Below are positions 1 to 7,358 of a stretch of 53,352 nucleotides of DNA, piece by piece. How positions within the stretch are numbered: position 1 is the stretch's first letter; each line of letters begins with the position of its first letter. The notes under the pieces were generated by a model. It was not told the DNA's origin, ran no database searches, and was given only the letters and a program-made list of their open reading frames with translations. Origin of the DNA: Sedimentisphaerales bacterium (lineage in GTDB: Bacteria > Planctomycetota > Phycisphaerae > Sedimentisphaerales > Anaerobacaceae); the NCBI GenBank assembly GCA_016932835.1, contig JAFGCD010000062.1:1-53352 (forward strand), in the 5' to 3' direction. Both the position numbers and the translations under genes were made by a program.

Positions 1-50
1 AGGCAACCAAATTGGAGTGAGAAAGTATAACAACTCACCACAATTTTCGC

Positions 51-80
51 GACTCAGTTGCACTTATGAGTTGAATCCGC
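51..80 (+). repeat. Dispersed 30-nt intergenic repeat, copy A
   Basis: These 30 bases match, at 28 of 30 positions, the reverse complement of 37775-37804 in front of the second TolB-like gene. The two mismatches are adjacent (AT here, GG in the other copy). Each copy lies upstream of a gene and in that gene's sense orientation. The shared block starts GACTCAGTTGCACTT and ends AGTTGAATCCGC. Function unknown. Confidence 0.6.
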
Positions 81-112
81 TTTAACAAAAAAGTCCGGAA
101 ACATTAGGAAAA

Positions 113-129
113 ATCCGGTTTTTCCGGAT
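113..129. repeat. Small inverted repeat upstream of the secretion operon
   Basis: ATCCGG and CCGGAT arms (6 bp) face each other across a TTTTT loop. A second small inverted repeat, CCCGG-TAT-CCGGG, lies at 168-180. Both sit in the leader of the GspE gene (start 213), so they may form structure in the 5' untranslated RNA or be the terminator of an unseen gene to the left. There is no T-tract after the stem, so a terminator role is weak. Confidence 0.3.
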
Positions 130-212
130 AACAATCACGGGTAGCGCTGCGTCTTAGTTATTGGAAACCCGGTATCCGGGGTAAAATCAGGTAGAACAAG
201 GACCTTAGGAAT

Positions 213-1382
213 ATGGCTTTAAGCGATAATAAGAAGGATTCCTGTGAACCGAAGACGGATGCCCGGAACGTGGTGTCTTTGGTGAGGGAGCTGCTTGATA
301 CGGCCGTTGAATCAGGCGCCAGCGATGTTCATTTCGAACCAACTGAATCCGGTCTTGTCGTCAAGTTCCGGCTCGACGGCGTTCTGAACCCGGTGGAGAG
401 GCTCCCAAAAGGCCTAAGCGACATGGTAATTGCAAGGTTGAAGGTCTTAGGGGGGCTTTTAACCTATCGCAACGACATACCCCAAGAAGGTCGGATTCTC
501 ACCAGCGGCGGAAACACCGAGATCGTAGCGGACCAGAGACTCGCGGTCTTCCCGACCATCCACGGGCAACGTGCTGTCGTTCGGCTGTTCTACAAGAACA
601 AGGGATTGACGGATCTCGGTCAATTGGGGTTCTCAGACAAAGTTTATGAGCATCTCAAGAAATTCGGCGCCCGAAGCGAAGGCGTCTTGCTGCTGACAGG
701 TCCTGCCGGCAGCGGCAAAAGCACCACTATGGCCGCCGTGCTGCGGTACATCATGAACAGATTCACAGGAAAAAGCATCGTTACGCTCGAAGACCCGGTT
801 GAGATTCGACTCGACGGCGCCACTCAGGTTCAGATCACGCCGCATGGCGAGTTGACCTACCCTACGGCGCTTCGCTCTTTGCTGCGGCAGGACCCTCAGG
901 TGGTGATGATCGGCGAAATCAGGGATGCCGAGACCGCAAAAATAGCTGTTGAAGCCGGTCTGACAGGCCATCTGCTGATGAGCACGTTACACAGCGGAAC
1001 ACCGGCGGGAGCATTTCTGCGGCTCCTGGAGATGGGCATTGAACCCTACCAGGTAACATCAAGCGTCTCGGCGGTTCTCAACCAGAGGCTAGTGCGCAGA
1101 CTCTGCCCCGAGTGCAAGCAGCGGGATGCGGGATCCGGCCTGTATGGAGCGATCGGCTGCGAGACCTGCTTCAACACGGGCTACAAAGGGCGTGTCCTTA
1201 TCGCTGAACTGGTTGAATTAGACGGCAGCCTGCGCGAAGCAATCCTCGCAAAGGCCGACATCGACCAACTCGAAAAAGTCCTCGCCGAGAAAGGCCATAC
1301 CAACTTGCTGGAAGACGGGCGGCGTTTGATTAAGCAGGGAATAACAACAGAAGAAGAACTGAGCAAGGCATGTGGAGTATAA
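213..1382 (+). CDS. gspE: GspE/PilB-type secretion ATPase (short form)
   Basis: This is a hexameric cytoplasmic ATPase that drives a type II secretion or type IV pilus-like assembly machine. The 389 residues begin directly at the N2 domain (SGASDVHFEP near residue 30), so the N-terminal GspL-binding N1 domain of full-length GspE is missing. Walker A GPAGSGKST lies at 163-171, and the Walker B/Asp-box GEIRDAETA has its Glu at 235. A C-terminal pair of CxxC motifs (CPEC...CETC, about 300-320) is the zinc-binding C-module typical of GspE. An AAGGA lies 10 bases before the ATG. It is the first gene of the plus-strand operon with the two GspF-like genes. The family call is firm; whether it serves secretion or a pilus cannot be told. 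Confidence 0.93.
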   Translation: MALSDNKKDSCEPKTDARNVVSLVRELLDTAVESGASDVHFEPTESGLVVKFRLDGVLNPVERLPKGLSDMVIARLKVLGGLLTYRNDIPQEGRILTSGGNTEIVADQRLAVFPTIHGQRAVVRLFYKNKGLTDLGQLGFSDKVYEHLKKFGARSEGVLLLTGPAGSGKSTTMAAVLRYIMNRFTGKSIVTLEDPVEIRLDGATQVQITPHGELTYPTALRSLLRQDPQVVMIGEIRDAETAKIAVEAGLTGHLLMSTLHSGTPAGAFLRLLEMGIEPYQVTSSVSAVLNQRLVRRLCPECKQRDAGSGLYGAIGCETCFNTGYKGRVLIAELVELDGSLREAILAKADIDQLEKVLAEKGHTNLLEDGRRLIKQGITTEEELSKACGV

Positions 1383-1428
1383 CAGCCATACTTAGGCTTT
1401 GCACATATCGATTATAAGGACTGACAAG

Positions 1429-2625
1429 ATGGCAACATTTGAATACAACGCACTGACATCTGAAGGCCGGTTGATGAAGGGCACAGTCGAAGCGGGCACA
1501 TCGCAAGAGGCGGCAGAGACTCTTGAGAAGATGCAACTGAGCGTCAATTCGGTTGAGACAGCCAAGACACAGAAACCAAAGACTGCCATCGGCAGAAATG
1601 AATTTCTCCTCTTCAATCAGCAACTCGCGTCAATCACCAAGGCCGGGATTCCGCTGGAAAGGGGTCTTCGAGAGCTTTCCGCGGATGTCGGTTCGAAGGG
1701 GATGCGAAGGCTTATTGCCAATATAGCCGACGACCTCGAATCGGGGGTGAGCATTGAGCAGGCTTTTGAAAAAAGGCAGAAACACTTCCCGCCTCTTTAC
1801 GGTCGAATACTCAAGGCTGGCGTCGAAACCGGCAGGCTCAGCGAAATGCTTACCAGTCTGAACCGACATCTCGACCTTGCCAATCATACCCGGCGAATAA
1901 TCTTCGAAGCGATGGGCTATCCGGCGATCATCCTGGCAATGGCAGCTATCATTATCACGGGAATATTCATATTCATAATCCCGCAGTTCGGACCAATACT
2001 TCATGAGTTAGGCGGCAGTAATCTTCCCGGACTGACCCGGCTGTTCTTGAACATGGCTCAAAATGTAGCGCCGTTCTGGATCACGGTTGCCCTGATAATT
2101 GCGGCAGCGATCCTGCTCCTATCGGCGTTTTCATCATTCGAAGCGGGGCGACGCTTCAAAGAGGCGATGTTTATGAAAATACCTGTCATAGGAAGGCTGT
2201 ATCACAGCAGTCTCCTGAGCAGAATGGCCGAGGCGATGGCGATGATGGTATCTGCAGGAACGGATATGCCGAACTGCCTCAGGCTCGGCGCCGACTCGAC
2301 AAGCAGCGAGAGATTGAGACTCGAGGCCGAAACGCTCGCCAGGCATGTCGAACAAGGAGGCAACATACTGGAAGCAGGTCAATTCTGCCTCGTAATACCG
2401 AGACTTTTTCTCTATTCGATACAATTGGGAACACAACGAAACGAGCTCCAGGACAACCTGCACAGCCTTGGCGAAATGTATTCCGAACAGGCACGCTATG
2501 GGCAGGCAAGGCTCCAGGCCGTCCTGCTGCCGACCACGATAATAATGGTCGGCGGGATCGTCGCGATGTGCGTGCTTTCGATGTTCCTGCCGATGGTGCA
2601 AGTTATTACGTCTATGACGGGATGA
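1429..2625 (+). CDS. gspF: GspF/PilC-type inner-membrane platform protein
   Basis: This 398-residue polytopic protein is the inner-membrane platform for the GspE ATPase. It has the classic layout of two T2SSF domains. The N-terminal part reads MATFEYNALTSEGR, followed by FNQQLASITKAGIPLERGL (domain 1). Hydrophobic segments follow near residues 160-190 and 210-235. Domain 2 contains SRMAEAMAMMVSAGTDMP, and a last membrane span sits at the C-terminus. I chose ATG 1429 rather than the upstream ATG at 1399, because AAGGA at 1416-1420 is correctly spaced and MATFEY is the family's normal start. The stop overlaps the next gene's ATG as ATGA. Confidence 0.92.
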   Translation: MATFEYNALTSEGRLMKGTVEAGTSQEAAETLEKMQLSVNSVETAKTQKPKTAIGRNEFLLFNQQLASITKAGIPLERGLRELSADVGSKGMRRLIANIADDLESGVSIEQAFEKRQKHFPPLYGRILKAGVETGRLSEMLTSLNRHLDLANHTRRIIFEAMGYPAIILAMAAIIITGIFIFIIPQFGPILHELGGSNLPGLTRLFLNMAQNVAPFWITVALIIAAAILLLSAFSSFEAGRRFKEAMFMKIPVIGRLYHSSLLSRMAEAMAMMVSAGTDMPNCLRLGADSTSSERLRLEAETLARHVEQGGNILEAGQFCLVIPRLFLYSIQLGTQRNELQDNLHSLGEMYSEQARYGQARLQAVLLPTTIIMVGGIVAMCVLSMFLPMVQVITSMTG

Positions 2626-4121
2626 CAACAATGATAGTATCTGTAATCACAGTTCTGCTGGTAACCGGTCTATTAGTGTTTTTAGGCTTCAAACGTCCTG
2701 TGCTTGCGCTTCTTATAGTTCCCGTGGCGTGCGGCGTTTGCATATCTTCGGCTCTTCTGGCAAGCGACTCGGCTGCACGGGCAACCTTGTTGCTGGCTTC
2801 GCCGGGAATGCTCCTTGCGGTGTTAATATCGAGCGTGCTGTCGAAATCGGACTTGCAGCCGGCCCCCAAGGTGAAAACGGTCGGCAAATGGCTGATACCG
2901 GGCTTTGCGTTGCTGTTGCTCGCGGCAACGGCTGTCATCGCCGCTATGAATCTGCCATCGTTCAGCTTTCTAATCGTCGCCATGCTGGTCTGTGTGATTG
3001 GATTGACCGGAGCGGCGATCAATTTCGGCATTACCTTCTCTAAATCGACGGCGGCATACGTCATTTCAACCATCGGTGCAAGTATGCGGCAGAACCTGCC
3101 CCTGGCAATGTCGCTTGAATCTGCCGCTGGAATCCGCAACGACGCTCAGGCGAAAACGCTGCGGGCCATCAGCGGATGGCTGGCACAGGGATATACACTG
3201 AGCGAGTCCGTAAAAAGAGGCTATCCTAAATGCCCGCGCTACGCTGCGACGATGATAACAGCCGCCGAGCGTATCAACCAATTACCGCAGGCATTCAAGA
3301 GTATCGAAGCGGATATCGCGGCCAAGTCTGAGGAGAACAAAAAGATCGAGCCGGTATCTCTATTTTATCCGCTGGTTCTCGTTCTCGTGATAGGTTTCTT
3401 CGTTTGGGGAATATTGACGTTTATCATGCCTCAGTTGCACATGATTCTGATCGAAATGGGCGGCGAAGAATCGATGCCTGCCTGTACGAACTTTTTGATG
3501 GACATCTTCGGCTTTTTTGTGGATGAGAGCGGCGTATTGTTTTTCACTATCCTGGGACTTGTGGTTTTTGTCGCCCTGCCCTACTGCATCTACATGAGAT
3601 TCCACCGGCGCGAACCGCAAAAGCCACGCATCAGTTCGCAGGTCGGCGACTGGTTCAAATGGCGACTGCCTGTTGTCAGAAGCCTTGAGAGGAACAATTC
3701 AATGCTTCGCGTCGCCGAGATGATCAGGCTTTCACTGAACGCAGGCTGTACGGTCAATGATGCGATCGCCAATACGCTCGACCTGGACATTAACAATTGT
3801 CTTCGCAAACGCATCCGGAAATGGCTGGCGAGAGTGGAGAAAGGTGAAGACATCAGCAAGGCCGCCAACGCCAGCGGGACAGGCCGCGGACTGGCGTGGG
3901 CATTTGACAAGAATGCCAACCGGGACGACGCCCCGACTGCTCTTGAAATACTCGAATCCTTCTATCGCTTGAACTATAACTACAGGGCCAACCTCGCCAG
4001 GTTCATCGCCGAGCCTACTGTAACACTGATTATGGCCTCGCTCGTTGGCTTTGTGGTCTATGCCATTTACTCGGCCCCGGTTGCCATTATTTACCATGCA
4101 ACCGAAGCCGTTTATCCCTGA
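2622..4121 (+). CDS. Second, divergent GspF-like membrane protein with an N-terminal extension
   Basis: This 499-residue membrane protein has four hydrophobic segments in its first 150 residues (for example VITVLLVTGLLVFLGF) that ordinary GspF lacks. Two GspF-like blocks follow. The first is around ISTIGASMRQNLPLAMSLES and ends in a span plus FIMPQLHMILIEMGG, which matches the FIIPQFGPILHELGG stretch of the preceding GspF. The second is around LRVAEMIRLSLNAGCTVNDAI. The start at 2622 overlaps the preceding stop (ATGA), so the two are probably translationally coupled. It probably forms a heteromeric platform with the first GspF; that is inference. It is longer than the usual roughly 400 residues of the family. 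Confidence 0.8.
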   Translation: MTTMIVSVITVLLVTGLLVFLGFKRPVLALLIVPVACGVCISSALLASDSAARATLLLASPGMLLAVLISSVLSKSDLQPAPKVKTVGKWLIPGFALLLLAATAVIAAMNLPSFSFLIVAMLVCVIGLTGAAINFGITFSKSTAAYVISTIGASMRQNLPLAMSLESAAGIRNDAQAKTLRAISGWLAQGYTLSESVKRGYPKCPRYAATMITAAERINQLPQAFKSIEADIAAKSEENKKIEPVSLFYPLVLVLVIGFFVWGILTFIMPQLHMILIEMGGEESMPACTNFLMDIFGFFVDESGVLFFTILGLVVFVALPYCIYMRFHRREPQKPRISSQVGDWFKWRLPVVRSLERNNSMLRVAEMIRLSLNAGCTVNDAIANTLDLDINNCLRKRIRKWLARVEKGEDISKAANASGTGRGLAWAFDKNANRDDAPTALEILESFYRLNYNYRANLARFIAEPTVTLIMASLVGFVVYAIYSAPVAIIYHATEAVYP

Positions 4122-4149
4122 GATAACGATAACTAACGGAGAACAAACC

Positions 4150-4560
4150 GTGTCCGGCACAACCAGAAAATATCGCGGCTTCCTGCTGACAGAGATGATT
4201 GTCGGCTCAGGCATCATCGGAATGCTTCTGGCCTGCATGGCGTTGACCTTGTACGGGCTTGCAAAGGTGAACCGGTATCAATTGGTCCGGCAGCGTTGTA
4301 TAGCAGCCGCAGAGTCCCAACTCGACAGCATTACGGCAACGGGCCGCCAGATCGCGGAGAAAGATTTGAAACGTCTTTGGCCCGGTCTGAATGTATCGGT
4401 TAAACAGACGCCCGGCATTGATGAATGGAAAGGGCTGACTCTTGCAGAAGTCACTGCCGTCGGCGAAAGCTACGGTAAGCAGGTTACAGTTCGCCTATCG
4501 AGATACATTTTGACAGATCGCCATGCAGTGGGTGATGCACCTTTGGAGAAAGAGATATGA
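4150..4560 (+). CDS. Pseudopilin-like protein (GspI/GspJ type)
   Basis: This is a small type II secretion/type IV pilus-like minor pseudopilin of 136 residues. A short basic leader ends in Gly, followed by FLLTEMIVGSGIIGML, which is a prepilin peptidase site with Glu at +5 and a hydrophobic helix. The start is a GTG at 4150 with GGAGA 7 bases upstream. An in-frame ATG at 4096 lies inside the preceding gene and would give an unusually long leader. The C-terminal part is soluble and not otherwise recognisable. The stop overlaps the next ATG (ATGA at 4557). The exact I, J or H assignment is not possible by eye. Confidence 0.75.
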   Translation: MSGTTRKYRGFLLTEMIVGSGIIGMLLACMALTLYGLAKVNRYQLVRQRCIAAAESQLDSITATGRQIAEKDLKRLWPGLNVSVKQTPGIDEWKGLTLAEVTAVGESYGKQVTVRLSRYILTDRHAVGDAPLEKEI

Positions 4561-5063
4561 ACATGCGCAAAGGCATCAGCTTCTTGGAACTGATAGCTGT
4601 TTTGGTTATCTTTCCTGCAATTGCAATCGGGCTGGATGGTTTGTTCAGGACGATTTTAGTTGATGTCCCGCGTGCAGGACGCGTTGTTCAGGAGAATACC
4701 TCTGTACTGGACTTCATTGAGCACATCCAGGAGGACATCGACCATGCGAAGGCCCTGCCGGACTCTTTTGCCGGCTGCAAAACCGGCGAGAATGTCCTGC
4801 TGATTGAACTTGCGGATGAAATGATCTGCTATGAACTCACCGAAGGCCTGGCGGTGAGACGAACGCTGGGTCATAGCGAACAGAAGCCCGACCATGAGAC
4901 CTCCACATGGTCGATACCGAACGCTCATATCAGATGGCAGGTCTGGAAAAAAGAGGGCGCCGGATATGCCGTCGAGATCGAAAACCACATAAGGCATAAA
5001 CACCGAAAGAAAGAGCGAGAAAAAATGGCCGGGGTTCATGTGTATTTTGTGAACGCTCTATGA
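4557..5063 (+). CDS. Pseudopilin-like protein (GspJ-like)
   Basis: This 168-residue protein has a prepilin-type N-terminus MNMRKG followed by ISFLELIAVLVIFPAIAIG. Glu is at +5 after the predicted Gly cleavage point, but the first mature residue is Ile rather than the usual Phe. The body has features of minor pseudopilins (an N-terminal helix, then a beta-rich domain containing ENVLLIELADEMICYEL). It is coupled to both neighbours by ATGA overlaps. It would be processed by a prepilin peptidase, which is not encoded in the window. Confidence 0.75.
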   Translation: MNMRKGISFLELIAVLVIFPAIAIGLDGLFRTILVDVPRAGRVVQENTSVLDFIEHIQEDIDHAKALPDSFAGCKTGENVLLIELADEMICYELTEGLAVRRTLGHSEQKPDHETSTWSIPNAHIRWQVWKKEGAGYAVEIENHIRHKHRKKEREKMAGVHVYFVNAL

Positions 5064-5458
5064 CAAACGCTGAGGCAAGAATGAAAAGGGATAAGCAAAA
5101 AGGTTTCATATTCATACTTGTAATGATGGCGATAACTGCTCTTGCCGTAGTCATGTTCGTGCTGACAAGCGACTCGAATACGATGATCTTTCAGTCAGAT
5201 ACGGCGTATCTCCGAGCCACGCACCGCAACCTCACGTCAAGCGCCCTGGCATGGGCCAGTTACAGAATCAATATCGCCAAGACAGAGGGGCTGAACAAGC
5301 CAACGGAACTCGACATAAGCAATCTGAATACTCGCGGCGTATCACTCAGCATTCGGGTAATCGTCGAGCCCGGCAAAAAGCCGCAGGCAGTGATAGATGC
5401 CTCCTGTACGCGCAAGCGCCGCACTCTCACAAAACGCATCACCTGCAACATCGAATAA
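5060..5458 (+). CDS. Small pseudopilin/GspK- or PilX-like membrane protein
   Basis: This is a 132-residue last gene of the operon. Residues 8-40 read MKRDKQKGFIFILVMMAITA, which resembles the KG-F leader and hydrophobic helix of GspK/PilX-type proteins. However, +5 is Leu (FIFIL) rather than Glu, as in GspK, which naturally lacks Glu5. It is far shorter than true GspK (about 300 residues). An ATG at 5081 with GAGG just upstream is an alternative start; 5060 is kept because of the ATGA overlap. The 186 bases after its stop hold nothing I recognise. Confidence 0.6.
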   Translation: MTNAEARMKRDKQKGFIFILVMMAITALAVVMFVLTSDSNTMIFQSDTAYLRATHRNLTSSALAWASYRINIAKTEGLNKPTELDISNLNTRGVSLSIRVIVEPGKKPQAVIDASCTRKRRTLTKRITCNIE

Positions 5459-5644
5459 CCTTCTTTTGTAAGCACGCCGGGGATCCACTATCGCCGGGCC
5501 TGCCAACCCAAGACGACGGCCAACCGCGATTTCCGCACAGACCCAAAGATTCTTTGCATATCGGCAAAGCCGCCGGTATCATCAAATGCTTACAGTTCGT
5601 CTCGGTCGTGGGCGTTCAAAACTGCTTCATGGTGGTTAACTGAT

Positions 5645-6541
5645 ATGAAGAATCAACACAAGGCTTATCTGCTCGCCGGCGTAGCGGTGGTTCTGTGGTC
5701 AACGTCGGCCTCGGCCTTCAAGATATGCCTGTCGCCCGAGTATCTCAATATATCCGAGTTATCTGTCCTGCTCGGCGCATCACTAACCTCGACGGCTGTT
5801 ATGTTCATTCACCTGACGATCAGGGGAAAGTTCGCCAGGCTGAGAAATCTGTCAAGACGTGATTACCTGTATTCGGGGGTAATGGGATTTCTGAATCCTT
5901 TCCTGTACTACTTGATCTTGTTCAAGGCATACTCGATACTGCCGGCCCAGCAGGCCCAGCCCTTGAATTTCGTCTGGCCCCTCGTGATCGTCCTGCTCTC
6001 GGTCCCGCTGCTGAAACAGAAGATCAAGCGTCGCGACATCATAGCCATAATGATAAGCTTCCTGGGCGTAGTAGTAATCTCGACGGAGGGACGACTTCTC
6101 AGTTTCACAGTCACCGACCCGCTCGGAGTAGCACTGGCGCTGGGCAGTTCAATACCGTGGGCGCTGTTCTGGATATATAACCTCAAGGACAGACAGGATG
6201 CCGTCGTGAGGCTCTTTTTGAACTTCGCGTTCGCATCGTGCTATGTCTTCGTGACGATGCTGCTCCGCGGCAGAGTCAAGCCCCCGACTCTGAACCAGAC
6301 GCTCGGCATAGCATACGTCGGCCTGGTCGAGATGGGAATCACGTTTCTAATCTGGCTGCAGGCACTGAAACTCTCGGAAACCACCGCACACGTCACCAAC
6401 CTGATCTATCTGGTTCCCTTCGGCGCGCTCGTGGTGATACATTTTGTACTGGGCGAAGATATACATTTCTCGACGATAGCAGGAGCAATCCTCATCATAG
6501 GCGGCATAGCTTTTCAGAAGTTCAGGAAGGAGCATTCCTAA
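5645..6541 (+). CDS. EamA/DMT-superfamily permease
   Basis: This 298-residue inner-membrane transporter has ten hydrophobic helices in two EamA repeats (residues about 7-140 and 155-290). Landmarks are LLAGVAVVLWSTSASAFK at the start, the conserved FNFVWPLVIVLLSVPLLKQK-like stretch around residue 105, and ALGSSIPWALFWI at the start of the second repeat. Family members export or import small metabolites such as amino acids; the substrate cannot be read from the sequence. The stop overlaps the next gene's ATG by one base (TAATG), which suggests coupled expression with the methyltransferase. The ribosome-binding site is weak (GGTGG). Confidence 0.88.
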   Translation: MKNQHKAYLLAGVAVVLWSTSASAFKICLSPEYLNISELSVLLGASLTSTAVMFIHLTIRGKFARLRNLSRRDYLYSGVMGFLNPFLYYLILFKAYSILPAQQAQPLNFVWPLVIVLLSVPLLKQKIKRRDIIAIMISFLGVVVISTEGRLLSFTVTDPLGVALALGSSIPWALFWIYNLKDRQDAVVRLFLNFAFASCYVFVTMLLRGRVKPPTLNQTLGIAYVGLVEMGITFLIWLQALKLSETTAHVTNLIYLVPFGALVVIHFVLGEDIHFSTIAGAILIIGGIAFQKFRKEHS

Positions 6542-7242
6542 TGGACGCATATATGAGGCCCCCACGCACTAAATCCCTCCGTTTAACCGCCTGTGCAGCA
6601 GTGGGCGTTGCGTTGCTTGCCGCTGCCTCGTGCGCCGTCAGGCCCACAACGATCGAGCCGTCGGACGCCATGAAAGCCGAAACGAGAATTCTCGGTGTAC
6701 TCGAAGATATGTACCGGCAGGAGTATGGAATGTGGAACGTCACCCGCGAAGACGGCCGGCTCTTGCGCATTCTCGCCGAGACTTCGGGAGCGAAGCACAT
6801 CGTCGAGATCGGCACGTCCGACGGATGTTCGGCGCTGTGGTTCTGCCTGGCATTGCAGACAACCGCCGGAAGGTTAATCACTCATGAAATTGATGACTAC
6901 CGCGCTTCGCTCGCGAGGGAAAACTTCCAGCGGGCCGGGGTTGACCACCTCGTGACTATAGTCGAGGGTGACGCCCATAAAACCGTCACGAATATCAAAG
7001 GCAAAATCGACATCCTCTTCCTTCACGCCGACAAGACAGGCAACCTCGATTACCTCAATAAGCTGCTGCCCCTGGTTCGCCCCGGCGGCCTTATTATAGC
7101 ACACAGCACAACGGCCAACAGCCAAGACATGAAAGATTATCTCGATGCGGTTACGACAGACCCCAACCTCGTCACAACCTTCCTGCGAGAAACCGACAAG
7201 GGGATCGGACTAACGCTGAAAAAGCCTGCGTCAACCCGTTGA
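6541..7242 (+). CDS. Predicted lipoprotein with class I SAM O-methyltransferase domain
   Basis: This 233-residue protein carries a catechol-O-methyltransferase-like fold. Motif I HIVEIGTSDGCSALW is at about residues 85-100, and a later DILFLHADK (acidic/metal loop) and LVRPGGLIIAHST follow. Unexpectedly, the N-terminus is basic followed by a hydrophobic run ending LLAAASC, a good lipobox, which predicts export as a lipoprotein. SAM is cytoplasmic, so either the signal is misleading or the domain has another role. The start at 6541 is fixed by the TAATG overlap with the transporter. Methyltransferase fold assignment is fairly sure; activity is not. Confidence 0.75.
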   Translation: MDAYMRPPRTKSLRLTACAAVGVALLAAASCAVRPTTIEPSDAMKAETRILGVLEDMYRQEYGMWNVTREDGRLLRILAETSGAKHIVEIGTSDGCSALWFCLALQTTAGRLITHEIDDYRASLARENFQRAGVDHLVTIVEGDAHKTVTNIKGKIDILFLHADKTGNLDYLNKLLPLVRPGGLIIAHSTTANSQDMKDYLDAVTTDPNLVTTFLRETDKGIGLTLKKPASTR

Positions 7243-7278
7243 TAGCTGCCCCAGTCTTGCCAATAGTCCGAAAAAACA

Positions 7279-7307
7279 TTGTCATTTAAGTCGTTATCCT
7301 GTATTAT
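7279..7307 (+). promoter_or_regulatory. Sigma70-type promoter of the giant exoprotein gene
   Basis: TTGTCA (7279-7284) and TATTAT (7302-7307) are separated by 17 bases, 51 bases before the chosen ATG at 7359. Each hexamer matches consensus at five of six positions, and spacing is ideal. Confidence 0.6.
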
Positions 7308-7358
7308 ACGCATCAGGTGTGCAGGAATTCAGCCATAAAGTCCATACGGGAGTCCCCT

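Noticed and set aside
5251..5643. 130-codon plus-strand open frame after the pseudopilin genes
   Set aside because: It overlaps the end of the GspK-like gene in another frame and reads as low-quality sequence.
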